DNA of 64,000 nt from the NCBI GenBank assembly GCA_020637495.1, contig JACJVV010000003.1:124001-188000 (forward strand), given 5' to 3'. Under the pieces are notes generated by a model. It had not been told where the DNA came from, ran no database searches, and was given only the letters and a program-made list of their open reading frames with translations. The translations under genes and the position numbers were made by a program. The DNA comes from Candidatus Woesearchaeota archaeon (GTDB lineage: Archaea; Nanobdellota; Nanobdellia; Woesearchaeales; JACJVV01). Below are positions 8,170 to 17,534 of the stretch, one piece after another (position 1 is the stretch's first letter; every line of letters begins with the position of its first letter).

Positions 8170-9303
8170 TCAGAAAAATTTGTACTCTGGCATTCCATTA
8201 GTCTCTGATACTTTTCTCCATCCTTGTGGTTCAGATATATGCTTATTGAAATTCCCATACTTTATCCAATCGTATTCTTCAGAAGATATCACTTTCATAT
8301 CAGATAATCTATCATTTATCCATGTTATCGGATTGCTTGCAACAATCTTCATAGAAAAAAAATAACTCAGATAACCGCTCCCATAACTATACAATCCTAT
8401 TTTCCCTTTTGTCCTGTCATTCTCCAGACCAGCTACTAGATTCAGGTATAAAGATGCATTGTAACTATTGGATACATGCTTCGAAGCAAATGTTATTGCC
8501 TCAAAAGTATCAAGAAGATCAATCTCTCCTACATTCTTTGAAAGTTTCCTAAGAGCCAGCCTAACTACTGCAGGAGTAGGAACATGGAAGAAGATCTTGC
8601 TCAACTGTGCTTTAATATTCCTTGATCCATAATGAGAATATGCTTCTATCAGAGCATTAAGGTAACATTGCACTGAGTATTTCCCATCGACAAATGCATG
8701 AGGAGAACCATGAGGTTTCCAGAAATCTGCAACACTATCCGACGAACGCCCTTCGCGGCTATCCATATCTAAAAATTTTGGGCACTCTTTGACGAGCATT
8801 GCCACTGCCCCAGCACCTTGTGTGTATTCTGCTTTAGTCCCACGCTCATATTTTGCTATATCTGAACCGATAACTAAAGCAGATCTTCCGTGATTCTCTT
8901 TTACCCATCTGAAGCTGTCGAGCAATGCAGCTGTGCTTCCTGCACATGCTTGTGTATAATCCATGACATCCATATTCTTTGATATAGATACATCTTTTCC
9001 ATAACGTTCTTTCAAAGCTCCCTGGACAAATGAAGCAATTGACTTTGAATCATCAGGTCCGTCTTCACTTCCTACTGCAATCCTTTCTATTGATGCAAGT
9101 TTTTCAGGATCCTTGTCTATCAAATCACAGGCTGCGTCCATTGCTAAAGTTGCAGCATCCTGATCGAATTCCGTGACTGCCATTGATTCTGAACCAAGTT
9201 CATCTGATATGGATGATCCTCTCAATCCACGATACTCAGCCAATTCATCGACCATCACTTTCAATTTAGGGATAGCTATTCCGAATTCATCGATTCCTAC
9301 CAT
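8170..9303 (-). CDS. Hydroxymethylglutaryl-CoA synthase (archaeal type)
   Basis: 377 residues. Condenses acetyl-CoA with acetoacetyl-CoA to HMG-CoA, the entry to the mevalonate route for archaeal isoprenoid lipids. Thiolase-fold catalytic residues are present: Glu80 (VGSED), the acylated Cys120 (TQACAGST) and His240 (FFHVPTP). Archaeal genomes often place this gene beside an acetoacetyl-CoA thiolase and a DUF35 protein; neither is nearby here. The tandem repeat at 9354-9503 lies about 50 bp upstream of its start. A TATA-like TTATAAAG lies between gene and repeat. Confidence 0.9.
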   Translation of the reverse strand: MVGIDEFGIAIPKLKVMVDELAEYRGLRGSSISDELGSESMAVTEFDQDAATLAMDAACDLIDKDPEKLASIERIAVGSEDGPDDSKSIASFVQGALKERYGKDVSISKNMDVMDYTQACAGSTAALLDSFRWVKENHGRSALVIGSDIAKYERGTKAEYTQGAGAVAMLVKECPKFLDMDSREGRSSDSVADFWKPHGSPHAFVDGKYSVQCYLNALIEAYSHYGSRNIKAQLSKIFFHVPTPAVVRLALRKLSKNVGEIDLLDTFEAITFASKHVSNSYNASLYLNLVAGLENDRTKGKIGLYSYGSGYLSYFFSMKIVASNPITWINDRLSDMKVISSEEYDWIKYGNFNKHISEPQGWRKVSETNGMPEYKFF

Positions 9304-9353
9304 GAATATCGATATTGGATTTTAAGTTATAAAGATTAAGTAAGAGAAGAATA

Positions 9354-9503
9354 ATGATTAGGAGAATAGTGAATAGGAGAATAGTGAATAGGAGAATAGT
9401 GAATAGGAGAATAGTGAATAGGAGAATAGTGAATAGGAGAATAGTGAATAGGAGAATAGTGAATAGGAGAATAGTGAATAGGAGAATAGTGAATAATGAT
9501 TAG
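9354..9503. repeat. Nine-copy 15-bp minisatellite
   Basis: The unit AGGAGAATAGTGAAT is repeated nine times without a mismatch from 9360 to 9494. Both ends are flanked by the same GAATAATGATTAGGAGAA sequence (9349 and 9491), so the array looks like an expansion of one unit inside an imperfect longer duplication. It lies in the gap upstream of the HMG-CoA synthase gene and downstream of L15e. One plus frame is open through the array (ATG 9354 to TAG 9503), but its pure pentapeptide repeat is not credible as a protein. Confidence 0.97.
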
Positions 9504-9572
9504 GAGAAGAAGAATATTCTGATAAACATAAAAGAAAATTCTAAAAAATTAAACAAAAAAGTGATGAAATAA

Positions 9573-10154
9573 TCACTTCATCCTGTTCTTGTTCGCTTTC
9601 TGAGTAGGACGGATCTTTTCAGCACCTTTTCCTTTGTTCTGCAAACCACGTGATTTCTTTGCAGCAGCGCTCAATCCACGGTAAACTCTGTTCGTATGTT
9701 TGGTGCTTGTTATCCAACTCAATGTCTTGTCATTCCTTATCGCAGGATGATTCTTATCTACCAAGATAACTTCATACCAATAATGCTTTCCATCCTGACC
9801 AACATAATATGAATTCAGAACTTCACAGTTAAGGTATTTATCTGCAACTCTTGTCTCAGCAATTGTCTGATAAGATAGGTTAAGATCTTTTCTTCGTGAC
9901 ATCCTCTTTGATCTTCTTCCTTTGATGCCTTTAGGATTCTGCCTTCCCCCTCTTAAGAGTCTTTGTCTTACAACAAGGATCCCCTGCTTAGCCCTGTATC
10001 CAAGGCTTCTTGCCTTATCAAGCCTTGTAGGCCTTTCAACCTTAACAGTAGCAGGCTGCTTTCTCCACTGTATCAATGTTTCTTTAAAGCTATCCTTAAG
10101 AAGTGTCTTTTTAGGTGTTTTCCAAGCTTCTCGTATGTACTTGTACATTCCCAT
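9573..10154 (-). CDS. rpl15e: Large ribosomal subunit protein L15e (eL15)
   Basis: 193 residues starting at MGMYKYIREAWKTPKK, the family start. ATG 10154 is preferred over the in-frame ATG at 10169 because the sequence between them (ATGGAGGAAAATAAA) contains the GGAGG ribosome-binding site. Family hallmarks seen: ARSLGYRAKQGILVVRQRLLRGGRQ, RMSRRKDLNLSYQTIAE and the C-terminal GLSAAAKKSRGLQNKGKGAEK. An rRNA-binding protein of archaeal and eukaryotic 50S/60S subunits. Confidence 0.95.
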   Translation of the reverse strand: MGMYKYIREAWKTPKKTLLKDSFKETLIQWRKQPATVKVERPTRLDKARSLGYRAKQGILVVRQRLLRGGRQNPKGIKGRRSKRMSRRKDLNLSYQTIAETRVADKYLNCEVLNSYYVGQDGKHYWYEVILVDKNHPAIRNDKTLSWITSTKHTNRVYRGLSAAAKKSRGLQNKGKGAEKIRPTQKANKNRMK

Positions 10155-10479
10155 TTTATTTTCCTCCATTATATTATCAGGTCTTATTTGATGCCTGGCT
10201 TGCTATGCAAGTTCAGATTCAGGGAAGTTAGCCCCACATCTCTGATACTTTGAAGTGTTATTGAATGTTTTAAAAAGATTACTGTATAATTTAGCGAAAT
10301 AATCAATCTTATCAATAGTGAAAATAATATTACAAAACAGCGAAATCATTAAAAATCCACCTGTTTTTTGCGAAAGCTTTTTAAATGAATACTGGTTTCT
10401 GTTTATAAATATATGTAATTTCAGTTTTTGTGATTATAGGGGTATTCACAGCTAATAATTAATACGGGGGTAATATAAT
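10155..10479. promoter_or_regulatory. Divergent leader and promoter region of L15e and TFB
   Basis: No gene is seen in these 325 bases. Minus side: CTTTTTAAAAC (near 10262-10276) can serve as the L15e TATA box, leaving a leader of about 90 nt with the hairpin CTTGC-TAT-GCAAG (10198-10210) and the GGAGG site, a layout compatible with autoregulation. Plus side: TGCGAAAGCTTTTTAAATG and GTTTATAAATATATG (10370-10414) are BRE/TATA candidates for TFB, followed by a leader with GGGGGTAAT before ATG 10480. Three GCGAAA motifs occur between 10300 and 10375. Confidence 0.4.
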
Positions 10480-11401
10480 ATGCACTACGTTAAAAAATGT
10501 CCAGAGTGCGGAAGCATAAATCTATTCATCAACAAGGATAAAGGCGAAATAATCTGCAGGGACTGCGGACTAGTCGTCGAAGATAAGCTTATAGATTTCT
10601 CACAAGAATGGAGAGACTTTGAAGAAGGTGGAGACTCAGCAAGAAGAAGAACAGGAGCTCCTCTGACAGCTACACAATTCGATGGAGGACTTGGTACTGA
10701 GATCGGACAGAGGGGAGAAATCTTCAGACTTGAAAACAAAGACAGAAACAGGTTTTTAAGGCTAAGGAAATGGCAATACAGGATATCAAACTGCTATTGA
10801 AAGAAACCTGAAACTTGCTCTTTGCTGAACTTAAGAGAGTATCATCATTCTTGAAATTACCAAAGAGCGTTGAAGAAGAAGCAGCAAGGATCTATACTCA
10901 GCTGTACAGAAAGGACTTGTACGGGGAAGAAGCATGGAATCTGTGGTTGCAGGAGCATTATACGCTGCATGCAGAAGACATGAAGTTCCAAGAACTCTTG
11001 ATGAGCTAAGCGAATCAAGCAGTATCGAAAAGAAGGAGATTGGAAGGACTTATCGCTTCATCACAAGAGAATTAGGTATCTCAATACTACCAAGCAATCC
11101 AAGCGATTATATCGCAAGGTTCGCTTCAAGCCTAAACCTCAGCCCAGAAGTACAGAGCAAATCAGTTGAGATACTTGAGAAAGCGCAAAAAGCTGACCTT
11201 ACATCAGGAAGAGGTCCTACAGGGATTGCAGCTGCTGCATTGTATGTTGCTGCTCTCATCCATGGTGAGAAAAGGACACAAAGAGAAGTTGCAGATGTTG
11301 CTGGAGTAACAGAAGTTACAATAAGGAACAGGTACAAAGAGCTTCTTGATCAGCTTAAGCTTGACAAGGATCTGAAGAAGATCAAAAAGAATGAAAAGTG
11401 A
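10480..11401 (+). pseudogene. tfb: Transcription initiation factor B (TFB), interrupted by three single-base frameshifts
   Basis: All parts of an archaeal TFB are present: zinc ribbon (Cys7, Cys10, Cys26, Cys29), B-finger region with RRRTGAPLTATQFDGGLGTEIG, and two cyclin repeats ending in the helix-turn-helix [20 protein letters not shown]. The frame is broken three times within about 115 bp: an extra A in AAA 10788-10790, an extra T in TTT 10821-10823, and a missing G at 10901. Correcting these gives one continuous protein (RISTAIERNLKLALAELK...[17 protein letters not shown]). All three fall in homopolymers, so sequencing or assembly error is at least as likely as a true pseudogene. TFB recruits RNA polymerase to TATA-bound TBP. 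Confidence 0.88.
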
Positions 11402-11521
11402 GTTAACAGGTTCACTTTTTCTATTTTATTTATTTTATGTTCACAACAATCTTTATAAATCAACTACAGTTTAGCATATTTGATCTGAGTTTGCTCAAAG
11501 AAGCAGGCTATGGAGGAAAAA

Positions 11522-11941
11522 ATGGTAATTAAAGTCGTAATAGGAAGTAAGAACGGAAAATCTTTGCAGCAGGAATTGAATGAAGATCAGTCAGCTGCTT
11601 TATACGGTAAGAAAATAGGTGAGAAGTTCTCTGGTAATGAGATCGGTTTTGATGGTTATGAATTTGAGATAACAGGCGGAAGCGACAGTTCTGGAACACC
11701 TATGAGAAGAGATGTCGATCAGACAGGAAAGAAAAGAATCCTCGCTATCGAAGGAACAGGGCTCAAGAAGAAAGGACACGGCCAGAAACAAAGAAAGACT
11801 GTCTGCGGAAATACTGTTTATGAGAAAATATCGCAAGTCAATATCAAAGTAACAAAAGAAGGAAGCAAACCTCTAGGACCTGAAGAGCCTGCTGCAGAAG
11901 AAGGAAACGCTCAGGCGCCTGCAGAGGAGAAGAAAGAGTAA
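11522..11941 (+). CDS. rps6e: Small ribosomal subunit protein S6e (eS6)
   Basis: 139 residues from ATG 11522. The earlier in-frame ATG at 11510 overlaps the ribosome-binding site GGAGGA (11512-11517), so it is unlikely to be the start. Family features: MVIKVVIGSKNGKSLQQEL, GKKIGEKF, DGYEFEITGGSDSSGTPMRRDV and GHGQKQRKTVCGNTVYEKISQVN. The C-terminal tail is acidic and Ala-rich, unlike the basic eukaryotic tail. It lies 45 bp before aIF2 gamma, a common archaeal translation-gene neighbourhood. Confidence 0.95.
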   Translation: MVIKVVIGSKNGKSLQQELNEDQSAALYGKKIGEKFSGNEIGFDGYEFEITGGSDSSGTPMRRDVDQTGKKRILAIEGTGLKKKGHGQKQRKTVCGNTVYEKISQVNIKVTKEGSKPLGPEEPAAEEGNAQAPAEEKKE

Positions 11942-11986
11942 TCAAAGGAAGATAATAGAATATCAACCTGAGAGGAAAAAATAATA

Positions 11987-13264
11987 ATGCCACGAAAGAA
12001 GAAAGAAGATTCAGAGAAAACTGGAAGTGACACTGAAAGCAGTGCACAGCCTGTGATAAACATAGGGATGATCGGACATGTCGACCATGGAAAGACAACC
12101 TTGACTGAATGCCTTTCAGGAAAGTGGACTGATACCCATTCTGAAGAGCTTAAGAAAGGTATAACAATCAGACTAGGTTATGCTAACTGTTCTTTCTATA
12201 CAGATGCAAAGAAAAAAAATACAGATTCATATACAGTAGATGAGATGTCAAGCGATGGCAAGACCAAGAATAAGCTTATCAGAAAGATTAGCTTGGTTGA
12301 TGCGCCTGGACACGAAAGCCTGATGGCAACAATGCTTGCAGGCGCTACAATAATGGATGGAGCTCTACTTCTTGTTGCAGCTAATGAGATATGCCCTCAA
12401 CCACAGACGTTTGAACATCTGAAAGCATTAGAGATAATGGGCATAAAGAATGTGATCGTAGTGCAGAACAAGATTGACCTGGTATCTGAAGAGGAAGCAC
12501 TAGAGAATTATGAGCAGATCAAGAAATTCCTTGAAAGGACATCATATAAGGATGCACCAATAGTCCCAATAAGCGCACAGTACAAGGTTAATATCGATTT
12601 CCTGATCGAGACTATAGAGAAAACAATACCTACTCCAGAAAGGGACCTTACGAAATCTCCAAAGATGTTCATAGCAAGAAGCTTTGACATCAACAAGCCA
12701 GGAGTAGAGATAGCAAAGATGGTTGGAGGAGTCATTGGAGGAGCAGTCCAACAAGGGAAGTTTGTAGTCGGAGATGAAATAGAGATAAGGCCTGGATATG
12801 AAGTTGAAGAAAGAAACCAGAAGATATTCAAGCCAATCAAGACAAAGATAATAGGACTCATGTCAGGAAAGGATAAGATAGAAGAAGCGACACCTGGAGG
12901 AAGCATTGCGATAATGACTACTCTTGATCCTAATGTAGTCAAGTCTGACAGGTTGACTGGAAACTTAGTAGGAAAGCCTGGAGAGCTTCCTGAAACATTA
13001 TACAATATCGAGCTTGAGACAAGTCTTCTTGAAAGGGTTGTAGGCACAAAGGAGGAACTTCAAGTAGAGCCTATAAAGAAGGGAGAGATACTTATGCTGA
13101 ATGTCAACTCTGCATCAACTGTAGGTATGGTCGTCGAGCTTGGCAAGAATAAGGTAAAATGCCAATTGAAGATCCCTGTCTGTGCTGCAAATGGCTCAAG
13201 AGTCACAATTTCTAGAGTAGTGCATTCAAGATTCAGATTGATCGGATTTGGAACGATCTGCTAA
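11987..13264 (+). CDS. eif2g: Translation initiation factor aIF2, gamma subunit
   Basis: 425 residues. The GTPase core that carries Met-tRNAi to the 30S subunit in the aIF2 complex. Seen: P-loop GHVDHGKT (30-37), switch II DAPGHE (105-110), NKID (161-164), then two beta-barrel domains. The zinc-knuckle found in most archaeal and eukaryotic gamma subunits (CxxC...CxxC after switch I) is replaced here by a Cys-poor hydrophilic loop (about 68-99; only Cys68). A basic 20-residue N-terminal extension precedes the G domain. Its TAA stop overlaps the stop of the convergent secreted-protein gene. Confidence 0.93.
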   Translation: MPRKKKEDSEKTGSDTESSAQPVINIGMIGHVDHGKTTLTECLSGKWTDTHSEELKKGITIRLGYANCSFYTDAKKKNTDSYTVDEMSSDGKTKNKLIRKISLVDAPGHESLMATMLAGATIMDGALLLVAANEICPQPQTFEHLKALEIMGIKNVIVVQNKIDLVSEEEALENYEQIKKFLERTSYKDAPIVPISAQYKVNIDFLIETIEKTIPTPERDLTKSPKMFIARSFDINKPGVEIAKMVGGVIGGAVQQGKFVVGDEIEIRPGYEVEERNQKIFKPIKTKIIGLMSGKDKIEEATPGGSIAIMTTLDPNVVKSDRLTGNLVGKPGELPETLYNIELETSLLERVVGTKEELQVEPIKKGEILMLNVNSASTVGMVVELGKNKVKCQLKIPVCAANGSRVTISRVVHSRFRLIGFGTIC

Positions 13265-16200
13265 GAACTAGTTGCGCTCAACTTATTATTCTTTCCTTCT
13301 TTCAATGCTTTAAATCCATCTTCAAAGTTTACACATGAACCGGTCTCATCAAAGCTGAATTTGTCTGCCCATCCATCCTCTGACATCTTCTGTACATCTT
13401 CGTAAACATCTGTAAACAAGCCGAATGTGTCGTAGAATAAACATGTCTTAACCATTGCAGATAAACCTGTACATACTGCAGGAGTAGGATCACATATCCA
13501 TTTAGCAGCTATTTCGCTATCACATGTGAAACTAAAGATTGTATCAATTATCAGCCATGGGTCGGCCATTAGATTTGCAATCAGCCTTTGCACATCAGAC
13601 AGGAACTGAGCAAATGGTATAAACTGCATCAGTGGCCCATAGAAATATCTGCATTCTGCATAAGCCTTATTATCATCACACAAGAAAGAAGGCAATCCTG
13701 ACTCTGCTGAAGTAAGAAGACAATAACCATAATCGCATTGTATTGAGCGATACTTCTGAAGATTGTATATTATTCCTGGAATGCATAGGAAAGCTGTTGA
13801 TAATATGTAACTTTCCTTAATTCCAGATACCCCTGTGTTCTGGAAAGAATCTCCTATGCTATCAAGGAAAGATGTGTCTGGTTCTTTTTTATCTTCTTTT
13901 TTGTCTTTACTTCCAGGTGAACCAGATTCTGGAATAGCTACACTATTTGCACTCGGACTAGATTCCTTAGGATTTCCTGTAATTCTATGTAGATCTCTGG
14001 TTGTATCGATAGGATCATTTCCTGTTGTACTTCCAACTAAATCCTTAATTGCTTTAGTAGTTGTATGGGTAGGTTCAGAACTGCCACCATTATTCTCTGC
14101 ATTCGCAATTGCTATTTCTGTCTTCTCCTGAGGTGTATCTGATTGCTTTCCTGCAGAACCACTGCTTCCGTCAGAAAACATACTTGACCAACCACTTCCT
14201 GTGAAGAAGCTTGCTGAGTTAACCAATTTTAGATAATCTGAGATAAAATCCTGTATACCTTCTGCCCATTTTGGTGACAATACTAATTTGCAAGAAATGA
14301 ATGCGCAATATTTATCCAATGATTCGAATAATGTTTTAGAAGTTTGGCCATAAACTCCAGAAATTGTTGCAATTTTCGTAGATGTCCCATCAATTGTTCC
14401 ACCTACAGTCTGTCCAACAATGCTTGATTTTGCACCACCAGCTGTTCCTCCTAATATCAAAGATAGATTACTAAGCAATGTTACGACATTATTCAAAGTA
14501 TTATACAGATTGCAGATCTCGGTGCTCAATGTTACGAATTGATTCAATTTCCCTATCAAAGCCCAGAAATCATCTTCAATCCAATCCTCATATATACCTT
14601 CTAACTTATTATAGGTTGTCTCATTGACTTCGCCAAGTGGGGAGTTATACAATGGGATTGATATAGATACATTAACTTCTTCATAATTCTTCGTTATTAT
14701 CTGGTCGTTTACTACGCTTCTTACTCCTACTGTGCATTCACAGTTGATCGTGTCTACATGAGGATCAAAAGTTGTCGTCACAAGATTAAGGAATAAACTA
14801 GGTTCATCTCTTGGAATACCCATCCAACTATAGGAGCCCAATGTCTGGATTGCGGAGCCATTCTGTATCGCTTGGCCTGTAGTCTGAGTATTGCCTACAT
14901 ATTTTCCTGATGCGCCCTTGTCAACGCATGGTCCTGCTGCAAGATCATAGATGATTGCAGAACCGCTCTCAAGGCTTACTTGACAATATATATCTGAGGA
15001 CATCTTGTCCACAAGCTGCCTATCAAGAGGATTTGGGCTGCATAGTTCAATATTACCTTTCCAATAATTTGTTGTTCCATTCTCTATCTGATAAACTCTT
15101 ATCGTCTCAGAAGTCTTGATACTGTTATTCAATAAATCCTTTATCTCAACATTGATCGTACCATCATAGAATCCAGGCTCTTCAATAGGACCGAAATAAT
15201 ATTCACATGTATGTATACCATCAAGATTATCCAGGCAATTTACTTCGTCGCTGAACTTCTTTATGAAATCATTTGTAGAGACATTCATTGTCACGTAACT
15301 TCCGTCTGAGACATTGATCTGTATGAAGATAAGGTCTCCAACAACAGTATAGTTAAGATATTCACTAGAAGAAGGTATGGCTGTAATGTTCCTGTATATT
15401 ATATCTGGTGGGTATACATCTACTGAAAGGTTAAAGTTCGTTGAATTTCCTGAATTACCCAGATCATCCTTTGAAGAAGATGTTATCCTTACAGTGGATT
15501 GCTTTGCCTTAAGCTGATAAGTATAATTTGTTCCATTTATGTCTTGGGTTGTAGTCAACCAATTCAATGAACCAATTGAATTCTGGTTTGCACTGATAGA
15601 ATCCCAATAGCATGTCCATCCTGGAGTGCAGTTATCTGCTTTCACTGTCCCTCGACCAATCTCAGAAAGATCAAAATAAACTTCTGAGTTGTTGATTCCG
15701 ATTCCAGTCTCATCAAGATTGACTGTCAGCTTAAGAGGGTCCTTACCTATGTAGTAGTTGCCATTATAATAATAAGGAGTTATCAATGTCGTAGCCTTTG
15801 GAGCAACATTATCATATTTCAACTGATATGTGGAAGTAGAATCAGCACCATTACCTAGATCATCTGCTGCATAGAATGTGAATGCATAAGATCTTGTCTC
15901 ATTTATTTTTGCATTGATATTAAAGTTGCAAGTATAAGTATAATTTCCTTGGTCTATGCAATTGCTAGGCTTGACATTATCCTGGCTACCATCAATATGA
16001 AGATCTGAAAAGTTCCCATATATAGAGTTTGTGTCAAGATCCTGCCCTTGGAAATCCATCTCAACCTTAAGTGAGATCTGATCATCTGAAAGCCATACTG
16101 GCTTATTCCCTGCAGAATCTTTGACGTCAAAAGTAGATGCAAGTATCTGTGGAGCATTGCTATCAAATGTCACATACCTACAATCTGTCGTCGATTGACC

Positions 16201-16968
16201 AAAGAAATCAGTGGCACTTACACATATAGGATAATCTTTATTGTCAGGCCCTATTGAGACAGGAACAGTCTTTGTCATCACAGTCTGTATAATATCATAA
16301 TCATAGTATGAGCTTGCATTTGCCGGATACTTATAGAATGATGTCCCACCTGCAGTGAGTTCTACACTTTTCAGTCCTATCCCTGTCACAAGCTGATGAG
16401 CATAATCAATAGCTGTGAATGTAGCAGTCAGGTTTGGATTTGCAGTTCTTGTCGTTGATGTAGATAAAGATGCAATTACTGGAGCCTTATTGTCTACTGT
16501 CACTGTAGTAGATGTTGTAGTTAACACCTCAGTAAGATTCACAAGGTTGATCTCATAGGTATGGATTGCTGCTGCAATATTTCCGGAATCATTGCCTTCT
16601 GTGAAATCACATTCATAGATTGATTGCTGTCCAGAAACCTGTCTGCACGACTGGAATTTCCCTAATGCAAAGCCTGAAAAGAATACTTCAAGGTTATTCG
16701 GAGTTACTGTGATATTATCACCTAATGAAGCCTGTACTGTAATCTTTGTACTATCTGACCTTCTCCTGAACTTGTTGATATCATCCTGACCTGATATAGA
16801 CACTATCTTCACATAACTGCTGCCAAAGCTCCCTCCAGGGCCTGAACCAGGTTCCCAAGTCTGGGTAAAACCGCTTACGCTCAAAGAAAGTTCAACTGGC
16901 AGAAGAACCATTAGCATTATGAAAGTTATCGATAAGAATTTAGCATGCATCCTATTATCCATCATCAT
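13261..16968 (-). CDS. Large secreted Ig-like surface protein (1235 residues)
   Basis: A signal peptide (about 7-33) precedes at least four beta-sandwich-type segments whose boundaries are marked by VDNKAPVI, FDSNAPQI, YDNVAPKA and VDVYPPDI, the turn seen at starts of bacterial Ig-like/cadherin-like repeats. Many NxS/T sites suggest glycosylation. After about residue 650 the protein changes to a Cys-containing region, a mainly helical segment (about 830-1000), a Ser/Gly/Pro-rich low-complexity linker (about 980-1080) and a Cys-rich C-terminal part with a hydrophobic stretch. Likely cell-surface; ligand unknown. Promoter: GCGAAAACATTATAAAC about 25 bp upstream. It converges on aIF2 gamma with overlapping stops. 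Confidence 0.75.
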   Translation of the reverse strand: MMMDNRMHAKFLSITFIMLMVLLPVELSLSVSGFTQTWEPGSGPGGSFGSSYVKIVSISGQDDINKFRRRSDSTKITVQASLGDNITVTPNNLEVFFSGFALGKFQSCRQVSGQQSIYECDFTEGNDSGNIAAAIHTYEINLVNLTEVLTTTSTTVTVDNKAPVIASLSTSTTRTANPNLTATFTAIDYAHQLVTGIGLKSVELTAGGTSFYKYPANASSYYDYDIIQTVMTKTVPVSIGPDNKDYPICVSATDFFGQSTTDCRYVTFDSNAPQILASTFDVKDSAGNKPVWLSDDQISLKVEMDFQGQDLDTNSIYGNFSDLHIDGSQDNVKPSNCIDQGNYTYTCNFNINAKINETRSYAFTFYAADDLGNGADSTSTYQLKYDNVAPKATTLITPYYYNGNYYIGKDPLKLTVNLDETGIGINNSEVYFDLSEIGRGTVKADNCTPGWTCYWDSISANQNSIGSLNWLTTTQDINGTNYTYQLKAKQSTVRITSSSKDDLGNSGNSTNFNLSVDVYPPDIIYRNITAIPSSSEYLNYTVVGDLIFIQINVSDGSYVTMNVSTNDFIKKFSDEVNCLDNLDGIHTCEYYFGPIEEPGFYDGTINVEIKDLLNNSIKTSETIRVYQIENGTTNYWKGNIELCSPNPLDRQLVDKMSSDIYCQVSLESGSAIIYDLAAGPCVDKGASGKYVGNTQTTGQAIQNGSAIQTLGSYSWMGIPRDEPSLFLNLVTTTFDPHVDTINCECTVGVRSVVNDQIITKNYEEVNVSISIPLYNSPLGEVNETTYNKLEGIYEDWIEDDFWALIGKLNQFVTLSTEICNLYNTLNNVVTLLSNLSLILGGTAGGAKSSIVGQTVGGTIDGTSTKIATISGVYGQTSKTLFESLDKYCAFISCKLVLSPKWAEGIQDFISDYLKLVNSASFFTGSGWSSMFSDGSSGSAGKQSDTPQEKTEIAIANAENNGGSSEPTHTTTKAIKDLVGSTTGNDPIDTTRDLHRITGNPKESSPSANSVAIPESGSPGSKDKKEDKKEPDTSFLDSIGDSFQNTGVSGIKESYILSTAFLCIPGIIYNLQKYRSIQCDYGYCLLTSAESGLPSFLCDDNKAYAECRYFYGPLMQFIPFAQFLSDVQRLIANLMADPWLIIDTIFSFTCDSEIAAKWICDPTPAVCTGLSAMVKTCLFYDTFGLFTDVYEDVQKMSEDGWADKFSFDETGSCVNFEDGFKALKEGKNNKLSATSS

Positions 16969-17021
16969 GCATTATTCCATGATAATAAGTTTATAATGTT
17001 TTCGCTGAAATGAATATAAAA

Positions 17022-17330
17022 CTATGAAGAATTTATTCTCCTTCTTTGATATCTTGAACAATAAGTTATACCATTCTCAATTTTTGATATATATTGAGCA
17101 AACTCAACTGAGTTAATAATATCTGGAGGTACTTCTTCTTGTACTGTTCTTTTAATTTCTAGCAGTTTTTCTAGTGCACCATGTTCAGGAGCATCTAGCT
17201 CACTTCCAAAACCATCAATTACTCCAGCATAATATGTAACATTTGCAAAAATCTCCAGGATTCTTCGGGTAGAATAAGGTTCTTTTACTTTGTCTAACTT
17301 TTTATCATCAAGCTTAATAGGCAAATTCAT
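17022..17330 (-). CDS. Hypothetical cytoplasmic protein
   Basis: 102 residues, no signal or membrane segment, mixed alpha character (RRILEIFANVTYYAGVIDGF, EKLLEIKRTVQEEV) and a basic tail. TATA-like TTATAAAAG lies about 25 bp before the ATG. No family recognised. Confidence 0.55.
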   Translation of the reverse strand: MNLPIKLDDKKLDKVKEPYSTRRILEIFANVTYYAGVIDGFGSELDAPEHGALEKLLEIKRTVQEEVPPDIINSVEFAQYISKIENGITYCSRYQRRRINSS

Positions 17331-17372
17331 AAAAACAAGAATTGTAATACTTTTATAACTATATTGTTAAGG

Positions 17373-17402
17373 AAAAAAAAGGGTGGCTTATAGCCGCCAC
17401 CC
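17373..17402 (-). terminator. Hairpin plus T-run terminator after the 32-codon gene
   Basis: On the minus strand GGGTGGC and GCCACCC (17396-17402 and 17381-17387) form a 7-bp GC stem followed at once by eight T. It lies 17 nt after the stop of the small gene at 17419-17517, which supports that gene being a real transcription unit. Confidence 0.6.
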
Positions 17403-17418
17403 AACCCAGATAGTGACT

Positions 17419-17517
17419 TCATTTTTGTGTGCCTGTCAGGCCCATATAGCGTAATTCTCGAAATTTTGACTTTTCGTGTGCATATCTTGGGGGTAAAGGG
17501 TATTCCAATATACGCAT
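17419..17517 (-). CDS. Small protein of 32 residues with its own promoter and terminator
   Basis: ATG 17517 to TGA 17419 encodes a basic, Tyr/Arg-rich peptide with PLPPRYAHEKSKFREL. It is flanked by a strong BRE/TATA (AAAACCTTTATATA at 17541-17554, about 28 bp before the ATG) and a hairpin/T-run terminator 17 nt after the stop. The frame extends upstream without a stop but would cross the promoter. The composition would fit a small ribosomal or RNA-binding protein; I do not recognise the family. Confidence 0.55.
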   Translation of the reverse strand: MRILEYPLPPRYAHEKSKFRELRYMGLTGTQK

Positions 17518-17534
17518 TAGTATATTAATTGTGC

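Noticed and set aside
9354..9503. 49-codon protein encoded by the minisatellite
   Set aside because: It would be nine perfect copies of one pentapeptide; the minus strand is open as well, so the open frame is a by-product of the 15-bp period.
10788..10905. Intein or programmed frameshift in TFB
   Set aside because: There is no inserted domain, and three separate single-base changes in homopolymers do not fit a programmed site.
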